Source of the DNA: an uncultured Deferribacteraceae bacterium
GTDB taxonomy: Bacteria > Chrysiogenota > Deferribacteres > CAMZNJ01
DNA length: 49,273 nucleotides
Assembly: GCA_947313825.1 (NCBI GenBank)
Contig: CAMZNJ010000005.1
Location: forward strand, 1 to 49,273
Direction: 5' to 3'
In this document: positions 25,437 to 34,513 of the stretch, in pieces
How positions within the stretch are numbered: the first letter of the stretch is position 1
Layout of the letters: every line of letters begins with the position of its first letter
Program-made: the position numbers and the translations under genes
The notes under the pieces: generated by a model
The model's input: the letters and a program-made list of their open reading frames with translations, nothing else
Told to the model about the DNA's origin: nothing
The model's database searches: none

Positions 25437-27566
25437 TTATTCGTTATCGTCGCCGATGAGTACTTTGTGTGATATTTCGAAACGTCCGTTCCTATCTTTC
25501 CCCATGACTTTTACCCGCACAGTGTCCCCTTCGTTGAGGTATTCGCGAATATTTTCAACACGTTCGTTTGCCACTTGCGAAATATGCAGTAGGGCTTCGG
25601 TGGATGGTATGAGTTCGACGAACGCACCGTATTCCATGATTTTTTTCACAGTGGCGTCATAGGTTTTGCCTACTTCCACTTCATCGGTAAAGCGTGCGAT
25701 ATATTTTTTCACTTCGTCTAGTACGGCTTCATCTTTCGCAAAGATGCTTACAACACCCTCTTCGCCGATATTCACACTTGCACCAGTATCGGCAACAATG
25801 GCTTTGATATTTTTGCCTTGTGGTCCGATGAGTGCACCGATTTTTTCGGAAGATATGGTTACCATGGCATACCGTGGTGCGTGGGATGATAGTGCTTCTT
25901 GCGGTTGTTCGAGTGTTGCGTTCATTTTGTCAAGGATATGCATGCGTCCTGCATAGGCTTGGCGTAATGCTTCTTCTAGGATGCTCCTTGATAGCCCGTC
26001 AACTTTGATGTCCATTTGCAGGGCAGTGATACCATCTTTGGAGCCAGCAACTTTGAAGTCCATGTCGCCTAGGTGGTCTTCGAGCCCCATGATGTCTGAG
26101 AGAACAACGTAATTGCTGTTACCGTTGTCGTCGGTTTCGTGAATTAGTCCCATGGCGATACCGCTGATGGGTGCTTTCATGGGTACGCCGGCGTCCATGA
26201 GTGCTAGTGAGCCGCCACACACCGACGCCATGGATGATGATCCGTTGGATTCGAGTATTTCGGATACAACGCGAATGGTGTAGGGGAAGTCGTCGTGATT
26301 AGGCAGGCTACGTACGAGTGCTCGTTCTGCGAGGGATGAGTGTCCTACTTCGCGACGCCCGGGGGGTCCCATCCTGCCTACTTCGCCCACTGAGTATGGT
26401 GGGAAGTTGTAGTGTAGGAAGTAGTAGTTGTTTTTGAAGCCGACCATTTCGTCTGCCATTTGGTTGCTTTCGGTGGCAGCAAGTGTGATTGCGACCATGG
26501 CTTGTGTTTCGCCTCGTGTGAATAGTGATGAGCCGTGAGCTCGTGGTAGCACTCTGTTTTCGATGTGAATGGGTCGAACTTCGTCTAAGGCACGCCCATC
26601 GAATCGCACCTTGCTTTCAAGGACGCTCCTGCGGAACACACGTTTTTCCACCTCTTTGAAGTAGTCTTTTTCCATGGATTCCACGTATTCCCCTTCGGGT
26701 AGTTCCTCTTTGCGTTTCGCGAGGAATTCTGCGGATACTTCGGCAATGGCCTCGTATTTTTCTAGTTTGGTGGGTAGTGAGAGGGCTTTTAGAATGGCTG
26801 GCGAGAGTTGTGTTTCGAATTTATCGAGAAGGTCGCCGTCTAGTGAGAAGTCTTCGTAAGCCATGTCGGGTTTGCCTATTTCGTTTTTGGCTTGTAGTTG
26901 TAGTGCGATTACCTCTTTGATGCGTTCGTGTCCGAATTCGAGTGCTTCGAGAATTACGTCTTCGGTGAGGAAGTCCATGCCCCCTTCAACCATAACGAGT
27001 GCATCTTGTGTGCCTGAGAGGATGATGTTGAGGTCGAGTTCGTCGAACGAGTCGAAAGGTGGGTTGACGATGAAGTTGCCCCCGTCTTTGCGTCCGATAC
27101 GCACTGAGCCTACGGGGTTGTTGAACGGTATGTCGGATATGATGAGAGCCATGCTTGCGGCGTTGAGTGCAAGGATATCGGTCATGTATTCTTCGTCGTA
27201 AGACATTACTGTTGCGATAATTTGTGTTTCGTTTTTGAAGCCACTGGGGAAGAGTGGTCGTAACGGTCTGTCGATTAGTCGGGAGGTGAGAGTTTCCCTT
27301 TCGCTGGGTTTTGTTTCCCTTTTGATGAATCCACCGGGGATTTTCCCTGCGGCGTAGAATTTTTCGAGGTAGTTGACAGTCATGGGGAAGAAGTCCATGT
27401 AGTCGGCGGGTGATTTGCTACGTGATACAGCCGTAACGAGGACAGCGGTGTCGCCTTGGGTAACCCATATGGAGCCGTTTGCTTGGCGTGCTTTGTGCCC
27501 TGTTTCGAAAACCATGGGTGCAGCGTTGTCGCCCATATTGAGTTCGTATCGTTTAATATCAAACAT
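25437..27566 (-). CDS. pnp: Polyribonucleotide nucleotidyltransferase (PNPase)
   Basis: PNPase degrades RNA 3'-to-5' phosphorolytically and is part of RNA-decay complexes. The 709 residues match the usual length. Two RNase PH domains are visible (GDTAVLVTAV, GKIPGGFIKRETKPSERETL, RPLFP; second FTRGETQAM, GRREVGHSSLAERAL). A KH domain (ISSEKIGALIGPQGKNIKAI, about 560-615) and an S1 domain (about 625-705) follow. The catalytic Asp in SDIMGLEDHLGDMDFK is present. AAGGA precedes the ATG. It lies downstream of rpsO, the usual order, but 612 bp away and with its own promoter. Confidence 0.97.
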   Translation of the reverse strand: MFDIKRYELNMGDNAAPMVFETGHKARQANGSIWVTQGDTAVLVTAVSRSKSPADYMDFFPMTVNYLEKFYAAGKIPGGFIKRETKPSERETLTSRLIDRPLRPLFPSGFKNETQIIATVMSYDEEYMTDILALNAASMALIISDIPFNNPVGSVRIGRKDGGNFIVNPPFDSFDELDLNIILSGTQDALVMVEGGMDFLTEDVILEALEFGHERIKEVIALQLQAKNEIGKPDMAYEDFSLDGDLLDKFETQLSPAILKALSLPTKLEKYEAIAEVSAEFLAKRKEELPEGEYVESMEKDYFKEVEKRVFRRSVLESKVRFDGRALDEVRPIHIENRVLPRAHGSSLFTRGETQAMVAITLAATESNQMADEMVGFKNNYYFLHYNFPPYSVGEVGRMGPPGRREVGHSSLAERALVRSLPNHDDFPYTIRVVSEILESNGSSSMASVCGGSLALMDAGVPMKAPISGIAMGLIHETDDNGNSNYVVLSDIMGLEDHLGDMDFKVAGSKDGITALQMDIKVDGLSRSILEEALRQAYAGRMHILDKMNATLEQPQEALSSHAPRYAMVTISSEKIGALIGPQGKNIKAIVADTGASVNIGEEGVVSIFAKDEAVLDEVKKYIARFTDEVEVGKTYDATVKKIMEYGAFVELIPSTEALLHISQVANERVENIREYLNEGDTVRVKVMGKDRNGRFEISHKVLIGDDNE

Positions 27567-27661
27567 AAATCTTATTTCCTTAGGTGTGTGCTGAGTATTT
27601 TGGTATTGGGAGCACGGTGTCTATTTTCAACATTTCGTCAAACGAGCTACTTGTTGTACCA

Positions 27662-27690
27662 ATAGTATTTCAATTAAATTAAAATTTCAA
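27662..27690 (-). promoter_or_regulatory. Sigma-70 promoter for pnp
   Basis: On the minus strand -35 TTGAAA (27685-27690) and -10 TACTAT (27662-27667) are separated by 17 bp. This leaves a leader of about 90 nt before the pnp ATG. Confidence 0.75.
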
Positions 27691-27921
27691 CATAATCATT
27701 TTTTATATTTAAAATAATATTCAAAAAAAGGCAACGCACCTTGTATATCTTTTATCGAAAGGGCTTTCAGAGCCCCACAACTTAAACTTTTTTTATTTAA
27801 TGACTTGAGTACCCCTTTATTTGCGTTAAAATATGTGCACAACATACTGTTGCGTTGGCGTGTTGCGTCATGGTGTTGGCGTTGTCGCATTAGGCACCGT
27901 AATGTTGGGCACCGCAACATA

Positions 27922-28055
27922 TCGACCAAAACCGACCACAGCCATCTAGCCACAATCGACCACAGCTGCCTAGCCATAACCATCTAGCCACAGCCGACCA
28001 CAACCGCCTAGCCCAAAACCGACCAGAGCCGTCTAGCCCAGAGCCATCTAGCCCT
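27922..28055. repeat. Degenerate CTAGCC/CGACCA minisatellite between rpsO and pnp
   Basis: Alternating blocks of the form CGACCACAGCC and ATCTAGCC recur with a period near 14-16 bp, about eight times. Units are more diverged than in most arrays of the window. Confidence 0.8.
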
Positions 28056-28171
28056 TTTTAGCCAGCGTTGCAAAAATAAAGTGGAGGTGTCTTACTATCT
28101 AGGGGTAGAGCCCCCTGATGAGGTGAGTATCTAGTACTTATAACACGTCTACAGTCAAAAAGTTTAAGGTG

Positions 28172-28196
28172 CTTGGTATTATTTACGAATACCAAG
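28172..28196 (-). terminator. Hairpin over the rpsO stop codon
   Basis: On the minus strand CTTGGTATT (28188-28196) and AATACCAAG (28172-28180) form a perfect 9-bp stem with a 7-base loop; the rpsO TAA (28179-28181) lies at the loop side of the second arm. A TTTTT run occurs only 10 bases further on, so this is either an unusual terminator or a processing/stability hairpin. Confidence 0.5.
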
Positions 28197-28451
28197 CTTT
28201 TGGATAACATTAGCGTACCGTTCGAAATCGTTGCGTCGTAGGTAGTCGAGTAGGCTTCTACGTTTTGCAACCATTTTTAGGAGTCCGCGTCTTCCGTGGT
28301 GATCTTTTTTGTTAACTTTGAAGTGTTCAGTTAGTCGAACAATCCTTGTGGTCAAAATAGCAACCTGTACTTCAGGGGTGCCAGTGTTTGTTTCGCTACC
28401 GCCGTACTCTTTGGCTATGGCAGCTTTTTCATCTCTAGTCAATTTAGACAT
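28179..28451 (-). CDS. rpsO: 30S ribosomal protein S15
   Basis: S15 binds 16S rRNA in the platform and nucleates assembly. The 90-residue protein has the full family pattern: [52 protein letters not shown]. The start is the ATG giving MSKLTRDEK, with GAGAGG nine bases upstream; the longer open frame upstream is not S15-like. rnr lies upstream with 70 bp between, pnp downstream. Confidence 0.97.
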   Translation of the reverse strand: MSKLTRDEKAAIAKEYGGSETNTGTPEVQVAILTTRIVRLTEHFKVNKKDHHGRRGLLKMVAKRRSLLDYLRRNDFERYANVIQKLGIRK

Positions 28452-28521
28452 GGGGTCGTACCTCTCAATTACGCATATTAAGTTGGTATAATACCCTACT
28501 TCAGCACAGATTACAACACAT

Positions 28522-30741
28522 TTATTTACGTCGCCCCCTTTTCCCCCTTTTTTTGTTGCTACTCTTGGATTTATTTTGTCCATGTTGGCGTTTGCCCCGC
28601 TGTTTTCTTAGGGTATGGAAGGGGTTGGCGGTTTCGTCGTTTAGGTCGCTCAGTATCATTTCTGCTTCGAGGGTTGTGAATTTCACCTTGTGAAGGCTTA
28701 CGTTAACGCTCCCGCCGACTTTGAGCTTGACGTTATCGGGTTGCACGGTAACCATCATTTTGGATTTGGATGTTTCGAAATGTTTGTAATCCATGGCACT
28801 GAATGGCACCACCCCCCTCAGCATGATTTTGGGCAGGTAGATGGCTATTGCGTGGGGTACGATTCGTGTTATGTGTGCTTCGTATGTTTTGTGTCCATGT
28901 TGTCCGGCTATGAGCTGAAGTTTTTTGAATGTTTCGCAATACCGTTGTGCTGATGTTGCCATGTCTTCGCGTCTGTTGCATGTTTCGAGCATTGTGGTTA
29001 TTTCGCTACGAGTGTACGTTGGCGGGCGTCCGTCTTGAATATTTTTCAGCAACCGATGTACGATTATGTCGGGGTAGCGTCTGATTGGGCTTGTGAAGTG
29101 TGTGTATTCTTGCGATGACAGTGCGAAGTGTGTGGTGCTATTGGTGTCGTATGATGCTTTCTGCATGGAGCGTATGAGCATGGGTGTGAGGAGCGACTCC
29201 ATGGGATGACCTTCAACAGCTTTCACCATGCTTTGGACACCTTTGGACGTGATATTTTCGGGGTTAATGTGTGGTAGTTTGATGCTGTTGAGCGTGCAGA
29301 ACTCTTTGAACGCCATGATATTTTTGGGATCGGGATCGGGGTGGATGCGGAACACGCCGTATCCGTACTCTTCGTTAATTATGTGTGCTGCTAGTTCGTT
29401 TGCTTCGAGCATGAACATTTCGATGAGTTTTTCAGCTTTGCCGCTTTGTTTTGGTGTTAGTCCGACTAGTTTCCAGTTTTCGTCGAAATAGAAGTATGGT
29501 TCTTCACTTTTGAACTCGATGTACCCTTCACCGAGTCGTCTTGTTCGTAATATTTCGGAGAAGTCGTACATGAGGTTTATTTGTTTGAGTAGTTGTTCAT
29601 CTTTGGGCAGGATTTCTTCGTTTATGATTTGGTTTACGTAGTCGTATGTTAGTCGTTGGTTGCTTGTGATTACCGTTTGTCTTATGCTCCCTTTTAGTCG
29701 TTTGCCGTTTTTGTCAAACACTATGTGTGCGGTCATTGCGAAGCGTTCTCGCCCCGGTTTGAGTGAGCATATGTCTCCTGCTAGTATTTCGGGTAGCATG
29801 TGTGATGTGTATGTTGGTAGGTACACGGATGTGCCTCGCCTTAGTGCGTCTTCATCGATGACGGATCCGGGTCGCACGTAGTGTGTAACGTCGGCAACGT
29901 GTACGTACAAGTGGTATTCCCCTGTTTTCTTGATGTATTCCAGTGATATTGCGTCGTCGAAGTCTTTGGAAGTTGCCCCGTCGATGGTGATGGTGAACAT
30001 GGCGTTGTGGCTGTGTCGTCCGTCGGTGTTGTTTTTGTGTTGGCGAATAACTTCTAGTGCTTCGTCGTTCATCTCTTTTGAGTAGCCCATCATTACGCCG
30101 AACCGCACACTTGCAATGAGTACGTCTATGTTTTCGTCAGCCATGCTGCCGAGTTTTGCGTGCAGTTTCACCTTCATCTGTTGTGAGTCGACTATTTTGC
30201 ATACGACAACGTCTCTGTCTTTGAGTCCTAGTTTTGCGGGGTCTGAGAGTGGTATGAGCATGTGCATGCCGTCTTCAAAGGGGTCGACGTAGTAGTGTCC
30301 GTCAATCTCTTCCACTAGTCCGACAATCATGGTTGAGCGTCGTTTTAGTATCTCTTCTACTTTTCCGGCTGTGCCTTCCCTTGAGTTGTGTGGTTTTGAT
30401 TTTTCGAGTCGAACGCGTACTGTATCCCCTGACATTGCTCCCCCCGTGGCGTGTGCGGGGATGAATATGTCTTCAGGGAATTGTTTTTTATCTTCGGCGG
30501 TAACGAAACCGAAACCGCCTCGTGTTATTTCGATTGTTCCTACAATGGTTTTGTGTTGTATGTTGGTGTAAGCACCACTGGTGCAGTCTATTTCGCCACT
30601 ACGTTCCATGTATTTGATGTATCTGGCTATCTTTTTTTCGGGCACGTTAATGCTTTGTGCAATCCCTTGTTGTGTTTGGTTGGGTTGTGCTTGTAGGGTT
30701 GCTTTGATTTGTGCCCTTATGGATGTATTTTTCTTTTTCAT
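28522..30741 (-). CDS. rnr: Ribonuclease R
   Basis: RNase R is a processive 3'-to-5' exoribonuclease that digests structured RNA. The 739 residues contain an N-terminal winged-helix region ([20 protein letters not shown]), cold-shock-type OB domains ([20 protein letters not shown]), and the RNB catalytic domain with the Asp cluster [18 protein letters not shown]. Next come [20 protein letters not shown] and [20 protein letters not shown]. An S1 domain and a basic tail ([13 protein letters not shown]) end the protein. It clusters with rpsO and pnp, so three RNA-processing genes stand together. Confidence 0.95.
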   Translation of the reverse strand: MKKKNTSIRAQIKATLQAQPNQTQQGIAQSINVPEKKIARYIKYMERSGEIDCTSGAYTNIQHKTIVGTIEITRGGFGFVTAEDKKQFPEDIFIPAHATGGAMSGDTVRVRLEKSKPHNSREGTAGKVEEILKRRSTMIVGLVEEIDGHYYVDPFEDGMHMLIPLSDPAKLGLKDRDVVVCKIVDSQQMKVKLHAKLGSMADENIDVLIASVRFGVMMGYSKEMNDEALEVIRQHKNNTDGRHSHNAMFTITIDGATSKDFDDAISLEYIKKTGEYHLYVHVADVTHYVRPGSVIDEDALRRGTSVYLPTYTSHMLPEILAGDICSLKPGRERFAMTAHIVFDKNGKRLKGSIRQTVITSNQRLTYDYVNQIINEEILPKDEQLLKQINLMYDFSEILRTRRLGEGYIEFKSEEPYFYFDENWKLVGLTPKQSGKAEKLIEMFMLEANELAAHIINEEYGYGVFRIHPDPDPKNIMAFKEFCTLNSIKLPHINPENITSKGVQSMVKAVEGHPMESLLTPMLIRSMQKASYDTNSTTHFALSSQEYTHFTSPIRRYPDIIVHRLLKNIQDGRPPTYTRSEITTMLETCNRREDMATSAQRYCETFKKLQLIAGQHGHKTYEAHITRIVPHAIAIYLPKIMLRGVVPFSAMDYKHFETSKSKMMVTVQPDNVKLKVGGSVNVSLHKVKFTTLEAEMILSDLNDETANPFHTLRKQRGKRQHGQNKSKSSNKKRGKRGRRK

Positions 30742-30829
30742 TTAATTTTTAACCATTGTTTTTGTGTGATTGTTTTGAGTTATTTGTGGGCGTGGCGTTG
30801 GTTGATGTTTCGGTTGTGTTCGGTTGATG

Positions 30830-32611
30830 TTAGGGGTTTGAGTCGTCAATCAGGTCGTAGTCTGTCAATTTTTTACGCAATGTTGTTCGTGATAACCCTA
30901 GGATAAATGCTGTTTGCGTCTTGTTCCCCTTAGTATAATCTAGTACGGCACGAAATAAAGGTTTTTCCACGATTTTTGTGTACTCTTCGAGTGCAAACTG
31001 TCCCCCTGTGGTATCGGATGAGCTGGCGAGTCGTATTCCTAGTAGGTAGAGCCCGCTGTCCATGCTAATATTTATGCCCGCATCATCGCGACCGAACCCT
31101 TTCGATCGTATCCCCATTATTAGCTGTTGAATATTGACACTGGGGTAGCCGTGAACAACATACCTGACAATACGGTTGAGTTCGTCGATGTTGCCTTGGT
31201 AGTAGTATGTTGCGAGGGTGTCCCATAGTTGCCCTTTGAGGAGGATTTTTCTCAGAACTTGCAAGTGTTTCCCTGAGTCGGTGGCATTTTCAGTTGTTTG
31301 TGCCTGCACTGCTGTGTTTCGGTTTTTCGTGTGTGTTGTAATGAACGACGCGACAAAGTGGGGGATGTCTTCAGGTCTGTCCCGCAGGGGGGGGATGTAC
31401 ATGGCGTCCATGTCGGCAAGCTCATAAATATCATTGTGGAAGCTCCCCCTACGCTTTGACGACAGTGTGGGTTGCGTTGCCTTTCTGAGGGGGGTGTCGT
31501 CCTCGGAAGGGGTAAGCACAATCCTCGGCATGGGCACTGTGGCGTGTGCGTTGTGTGCGTTGTGTGCGTTGTGTGTGGCGTGGTCATGGTGAGCGTCGCC
31601 ATCAATAGCGATGGGTGTCCCCGCAGGGTGCCTGTCCATGAACGCCATAACACGCTTCTGCAGTCGGCTACTCAGTAGGTTAACCCCCTGCAAAATCACC
31701 ATGCCAAAACCTTGCTGACATATGGCGTTTTGCATGGTTGTTGCCGTTTTGTCTGAAGAGGTTTCGGCACCGAAAACATAGTCCAAAATCCTCCCCCCCG
31801 ATACACTAGCACAACTTGCCAACTTGCCAACATTAACAATAACCGCACCACCAGTATTGCGAGAGGATTCATTCGCTCCCACGGCGTGAATGGCGAGGGC
31901 AAGGGCAGTTTTCCCAACACCCTGCTCCCCCTCAATGAGTATGTGTGTTTCGCTCTCTGCCAGTTTCGGAACCTGTCGGAAAAGTGATTTCATCTTAAAG
32001 CTACTAGTGTGGTAGTACCCCTTGCTGTAAACCCCTTCTTGGTTCATATCGATATGCGTAGTGTGTCTGTGGAATATTGCAGGCACGGTGTCTTCAGGCG
32101 TTGTGGACGTTGTGGACGTTGTGGACGCTGTGGACGTTGTGGACGCTGTGGACGCTGTGGACGCCATAATCATATTAATCGGCAGAAAATACTCCAACTG
32201 TGTGAGGGTACGCGAGTCGGCGGATACCCCACCAACAGTGCAACAAAATGCCCCTGTGAGGTATCGCTTCACAAACCCCTGAATACCTTTCGAGCCTTCA
32301 GTATTCGTTAGCATGAGAATATTGTTGCCCGAAATATCTGGCGAAGGTTTCCCCGAGCTGTTAATTACGACATAGTAGGTTCCGATTGAGGCGTTCATCA
32401 CCTCCACAACCTGCTTCCACGTCCATCGGGTGGTGTCATCCATATGGATAATGCATGCATCGCAGTGGGCACCATGGAGCACCGACAACGCATCGTCCAA
32501 CATGGTTACCACCGTTAGGGATAGGTGAAACCTCTCTAGATACGCAATTAGCCCGTTTAAAGTGCTTTTGGTTTGTGAATACAACAGAATACTGCCACCG
32601 AAAAACTGCAT
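30830..32611 (-). CDS. Degenerate NtrC-family AAA+ protein with Fis-type DNA-binding domain
   Basis: A 593-residue relative of sigma-54 activators. Start is the ATG giving MQFFGGSILLYS. Residues 1-135 look like a receiver-related fold without the acidic phosphorylation site. A Ser/Thr-rich linker (about 150-171) is encoded by an array. The AAA+ domain keeps Walker A (GEQGVGKT, 228-235), but the place of GAFTGA reads GAETSSDKT and Walker B reads GMVILQGV (303-310), lacking the DE pair. A second repeat (HNAHNAHNAH) follows. PPLRDRPEDIPHF and the C-terminal helix-turn-helix (KTQTAFILGLSRTTLRKKL) are kept. It probably binds DNA without activating sigma-54. Confidence 0.85.
   Translation of the reverse strand: MQFFGGSILLYSQTKSTLNGLIAYLERFHLSLTVVTMLDDALSVLHGAHCDACIIHMDDTTRWTWKQVVEVMNASIGTYYVVINSSGKPSPDISGNNILMLTNTEGSKGIQGFVKRYLTGAFCCTVGGVSADSRTLTQLEYFLPINMIMASTASTASTTSTASTTSTTSTTPEDTVPAIFHRHTTHIDMNQEGVYSKGYYHTSSFKMKSLFRQVPKLAESETHILIEGEQGVGKTALALAIHAVGANESSRNTGGAVIVNVGKLASCASVSGGRILDYVFGAETSSDKTATTMQNAICQQGFGMVILQGVNLLSSRLQKRVMAFMDRHPAGTPIAIDGDAHHDHATHNAHNAHNAHATVPMPRIVLTPSEDDTPLRKATQPTLSSKRRGSFHNDIYELADMDAMYIPPLRDRPEDIPHFVASFITTHTKNRNTAVQAQTTENATDSGKHLQVLRKILLKGQLWDTLATYYYQGNIDELNRIVRYVVHGYPSVNIQQLIMGIRSKGFGRDDAGINISMDSGLYLLGIRLASSSDTTGGQFALEEYTKIVEKPLFRAVLDYTKGNKTQTAFILGLSRTTLRKKLTDYDLIDDSNP
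31540..31580. repeat. 9-bp in-frame array in the NtrC-like gene
   Basis: GTGTGCGTT units, three to four copies, encode NAH tripeptides in the AAA+ domain after the defective Walker B. Confidence 0.82.
32099..32165. repeat. 9-bp in-frame array in the NtrC-like gene (linker)
   Basis: Seven units of GTTGTGGAC/GCTGTGGAC encode the TAS/TTS-rich linker between the N-terminal domain and the AAA+ domain. Confidence 0.88.
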
Positions 32612-32657
32612 ACCTGAAAGCCCACCCTGTAAAATAGTAGGGCATACCCCACCACTG

Positions 32658-32695
32658 TCGAACACCGTCGAGCACCGCCGAACACCGCCGAACAC
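32658..32695. repeat. 10-bp repeat directly after tmk
   Basis: CGAACACCGC/CGAGCACCGC, about 3.8 copies, lies between the tmk stop codon (14 bp away) and the start region of the NtrC-like gene. Confidence 0.8.
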
Positions 32696-32708
32696 TAAAC
32701 TACGTTCA

Positions 32709-33518
32709 CTACTTGCCCGTGATACTGTTTACCTCTGCCAACAACCTTGCAAACACGTCATCACTACTCCCCGACGCATCCACAATCCGAACATCAACAC
32801 GGCTACTTTTGGCGTAGTTGTGAAACCCTTGTCGAATGCTTTTGTAGTAGTCCAGTCCCCTCGATTCGAACCGCCCCTCTTTGTCCATGAGGTTGTTCGC
32901 CCCTGTGGGGATTGCCCCTGTGGGTGTCTGACCCTGTGGGGATTGACCCTGTGGGGATTGCCCCTGTGGGGATTGCCCCTGTGGGGATTGCCCCTGTGGG
33001 GATTGCCCCTGTGGGGATTGCCCCTGTGGGGATTGAGCCAGCCTGTTCAAAGCTCGCTCTAAAGCGATACTTTCGTCCAAGTCGAGGAGTAGCACAAGGT
33101 TTGGTTCCACCATGCCCGATATTTTTTCTAGTGATGCCATGAGGTTCATGTCAAAGCGACCTGAGCTGTACTGGTAGGCGTATGTTGAGGGCATGCCCCT
33201 GTCGCTGAGCACTACTACAGGTTTGCCTTTGTTCTGTTCCCCCAACATTTTGGTTTCGTCTAGTTCACGGCGAATAGTTTCGTGATGGAGCTGTGCCCTG
33301 TCGGCAAAAAACAGTAGCACCTCCGTTGCGGGGCTAATATTGTCAGAGCTTTTGTTCAGTAGTATGGATCGTATTTGTGCACCTATCTTCGTGCCACCCG
33401 GTTCACGCACCTGCACAACTTTCATCCCTCTGTTTTCGAGTTCGGTTGCAATGCGTTTAACTTGCGTGGTTTTCCCTACGCCATCAATGCCATCTACAAT
33501 TATGTATAAAAAATCCAT
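32709..33518 (-). CDS. tmk: Thymidylate kinase with a repeat insertion in the LID region
   Basis: Tmk phosphorylates dTMP to dTDP and is essential for DNA synthesis. The 269 residues have the P-loop DGIDGVGKTTQ (9-19), REPGGTKIG (38-46) and the DR motif SDRGMPSTYAYQYS (105-118). The region after LDESIALERALNRL carries a 45-residue array product, QSPQG x7 plus QTPTG and AIPTG (162-206), before RFESRGLDYYKSIRQGF. This is the LID/LID-flanking segment in normal enzymes. Without it the length would be a usual 224 or so. AGGAG/GAGGGG precede the ATG. Genes for a ROK kinase and the NtrC-like protein flank it. Confidence 0.93.
   Translation of the reverse strand: MDFLYIIVDGIDGVGKTTQVKRIATELENRGMKVVQVREPGGTKIGAQIRSILLNKSSDNISPATEVLLFFADRAQLHHETIRRELDETKMLGEQNKGKPVVVLSDRGMPSTYAYQYSSGRFDMNLMASLEKISGMVEPNLVLLLDLDESIALERALNRLAQSPQGQSPQGQSPQGQSPQGQSPQGQSPQGQSPQGQTPTGAIPTGANNLMDKEGRFESRGLDYYKSIRQGFHNYAKSSRVDVRIVDASGSSDDVFARLLAEVNSITGK
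32899..33034. repeat. 15-bp in-frame array inside tmk
   Basis: About nine units of GGGGATTGCCCCTGT encode QSPQG pentapeptides. The last units on the C-terminal side are diverged (QTPTG, AIPTG). The unit also contains a short self-complementary GGGG..CCCC. Confidence 0.94.
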
Positions 33519-33573
33519 GCACCCCTCGGCTCCTAGTCATAAGTTGTATTGTTGTTTTGTTCGTTGTGGTTAT

Positions 33574-34476
33574 TTAGCCCATTTGTGGGAGCCAAGCCGC
33601 CCCGCGAACACCGCTGGAGTCGCCATGCATCGCCTTACGCACAACAGGAACATAGTCGCCGTAAATGGATAGCTCTTTGAATTTTTCGGGTATGAGTTCG
33701 TATATTTTGTCGATGTTGGACATTCCGCCCCCAAGAACAAATACTTCGGGATCGATGAGAGCCACAACGGCGAGTATCCCTTTGGCGATGTTTGTTGCTA
33801 GGTCGTCAATGGCACCTATGGCGTGTTCGTCCCCTTTGTCTGCCAAGGCTACTATCTCTTCGCCGTGAGCCTCTTTTCCGGATCGGATTTTGTAGAGCAG
33901 TGCCAATCCGCCCCCTGTGAGCCACGTGTCCATGCACCCTTTCAGCCCGCATACGTTGCATTTTTGTGCGTTGTTGAATTCTTCGGCACTTTGTCCAGGT
34001 AGTCCTACGTGTCCTAGTTCTCCGGCGAATCCGTTTGAGCCTTCGTATATTTGTCCATTGATGACAATCCCTTGTCCGAACCCTGTTCCTACGATGAGCC
34101 CCACGGCTGTGTTGAACCCTTGTGCTGCTCCGTCGGTAAACTCTGAGTATATGAAACAGTTGGCGTCGTTTGCGACCCTTGCCGGCACGTTGAATATTCT
34201 GCTCAGATCGTCCGCAACATTTGTGCCTTCTAGGCATGGTCGTGATACTAGTGATACCCTTGTTTTGGGATCGAGTATTCCGGGGATACCCACGCCGATG
34301 CTGATGAGTTCTTCCCCTGCTTCTTTTTTGGCTGTGTTGATGAGTTTTTCCAGTATTTCCAGTAATTCTTTGTTTGTTTTTGGTGTTGAGCCCCTTTGTG
34401 TGTAGATTACTTTTCCATTACTGTCTAACGCCACCAGTTCTATTTTTGTTCCGCCGATGTCTATTCCGATACGCAT
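33574..34476 (-). CDS. ROK-family sugar kinase (glucokinase-like)
   Basis: Probably phosphorylates glucose or another hexose with ATP. The 300 residues start with the phosphate-binding motif GIDIGGTKIELVALD. They contain the ROK catalytic segment NDANCFIYSE and VGLIVGTGFGQGIVINGQIY, the metal site GELGHVGLPG with CNVCGLKGCMDTW (Cys cluster plus His), and the C-terminal FVLGGGMSN. AGGAGG precedes the ATG. The exact sugar cannot be read from the sequence. It lies between asd and tmk on the same strand with short gaps. Confidence 0.9.
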   Translation of the reverse strand: MRIGIDIGGTKIELVALDSNGKVIYTQRGSTPKTNKELLEILEKLINTAKKEAGEELISIGVGIPGILDPKTRVSLVSRPCLEGTNVADDLSRIFNVPARVANDANCFIYSEFTDGAAQGFNTAVGLIVGTGFGQGIVINGQIYEGSNGFAGELGHVGLPGQSAEEFNNAQKCNVCGLKGCMDTWLTGGGLALLYKIRSGKEAHGEEIVALADKGDEHAIGAIDDLATNIAKGILAVVALIDPEVFVLGGGMSNIDKIYELIPEKFKELSIYGDYVPVVRKAMHGDSSGVRGAAWLPQMG

Positions 34477-34513
34477 AAAAACCTCCTGAAGTTGTTGTAA
34501 AAACTAAATATAT

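Larger units (their letters stand above)
27567..28178. other. Spacer between rpsO and pnp
   Basis: 612 bp in an otherwise compact neighbourhood. It contains the pnp promoter (27662-27690), a GGGCT/AGCCC hairpin (27759-27774) next to an A-rich/T-rich stretch, a G/T-rich region (27838-27900), an array (27922-28055) and an AGGGG/CCCCT hairpin (28098-28115). No open frame with a proper start signal is seen. Confidence 0.5.

Noticed and set aside
28080-28150. Hammerhead-ribozyme-like CTGATGAG near 28110
   Set aside because: The required stem II followed by GAAA and the cleavage-site stem are not found at the right places.
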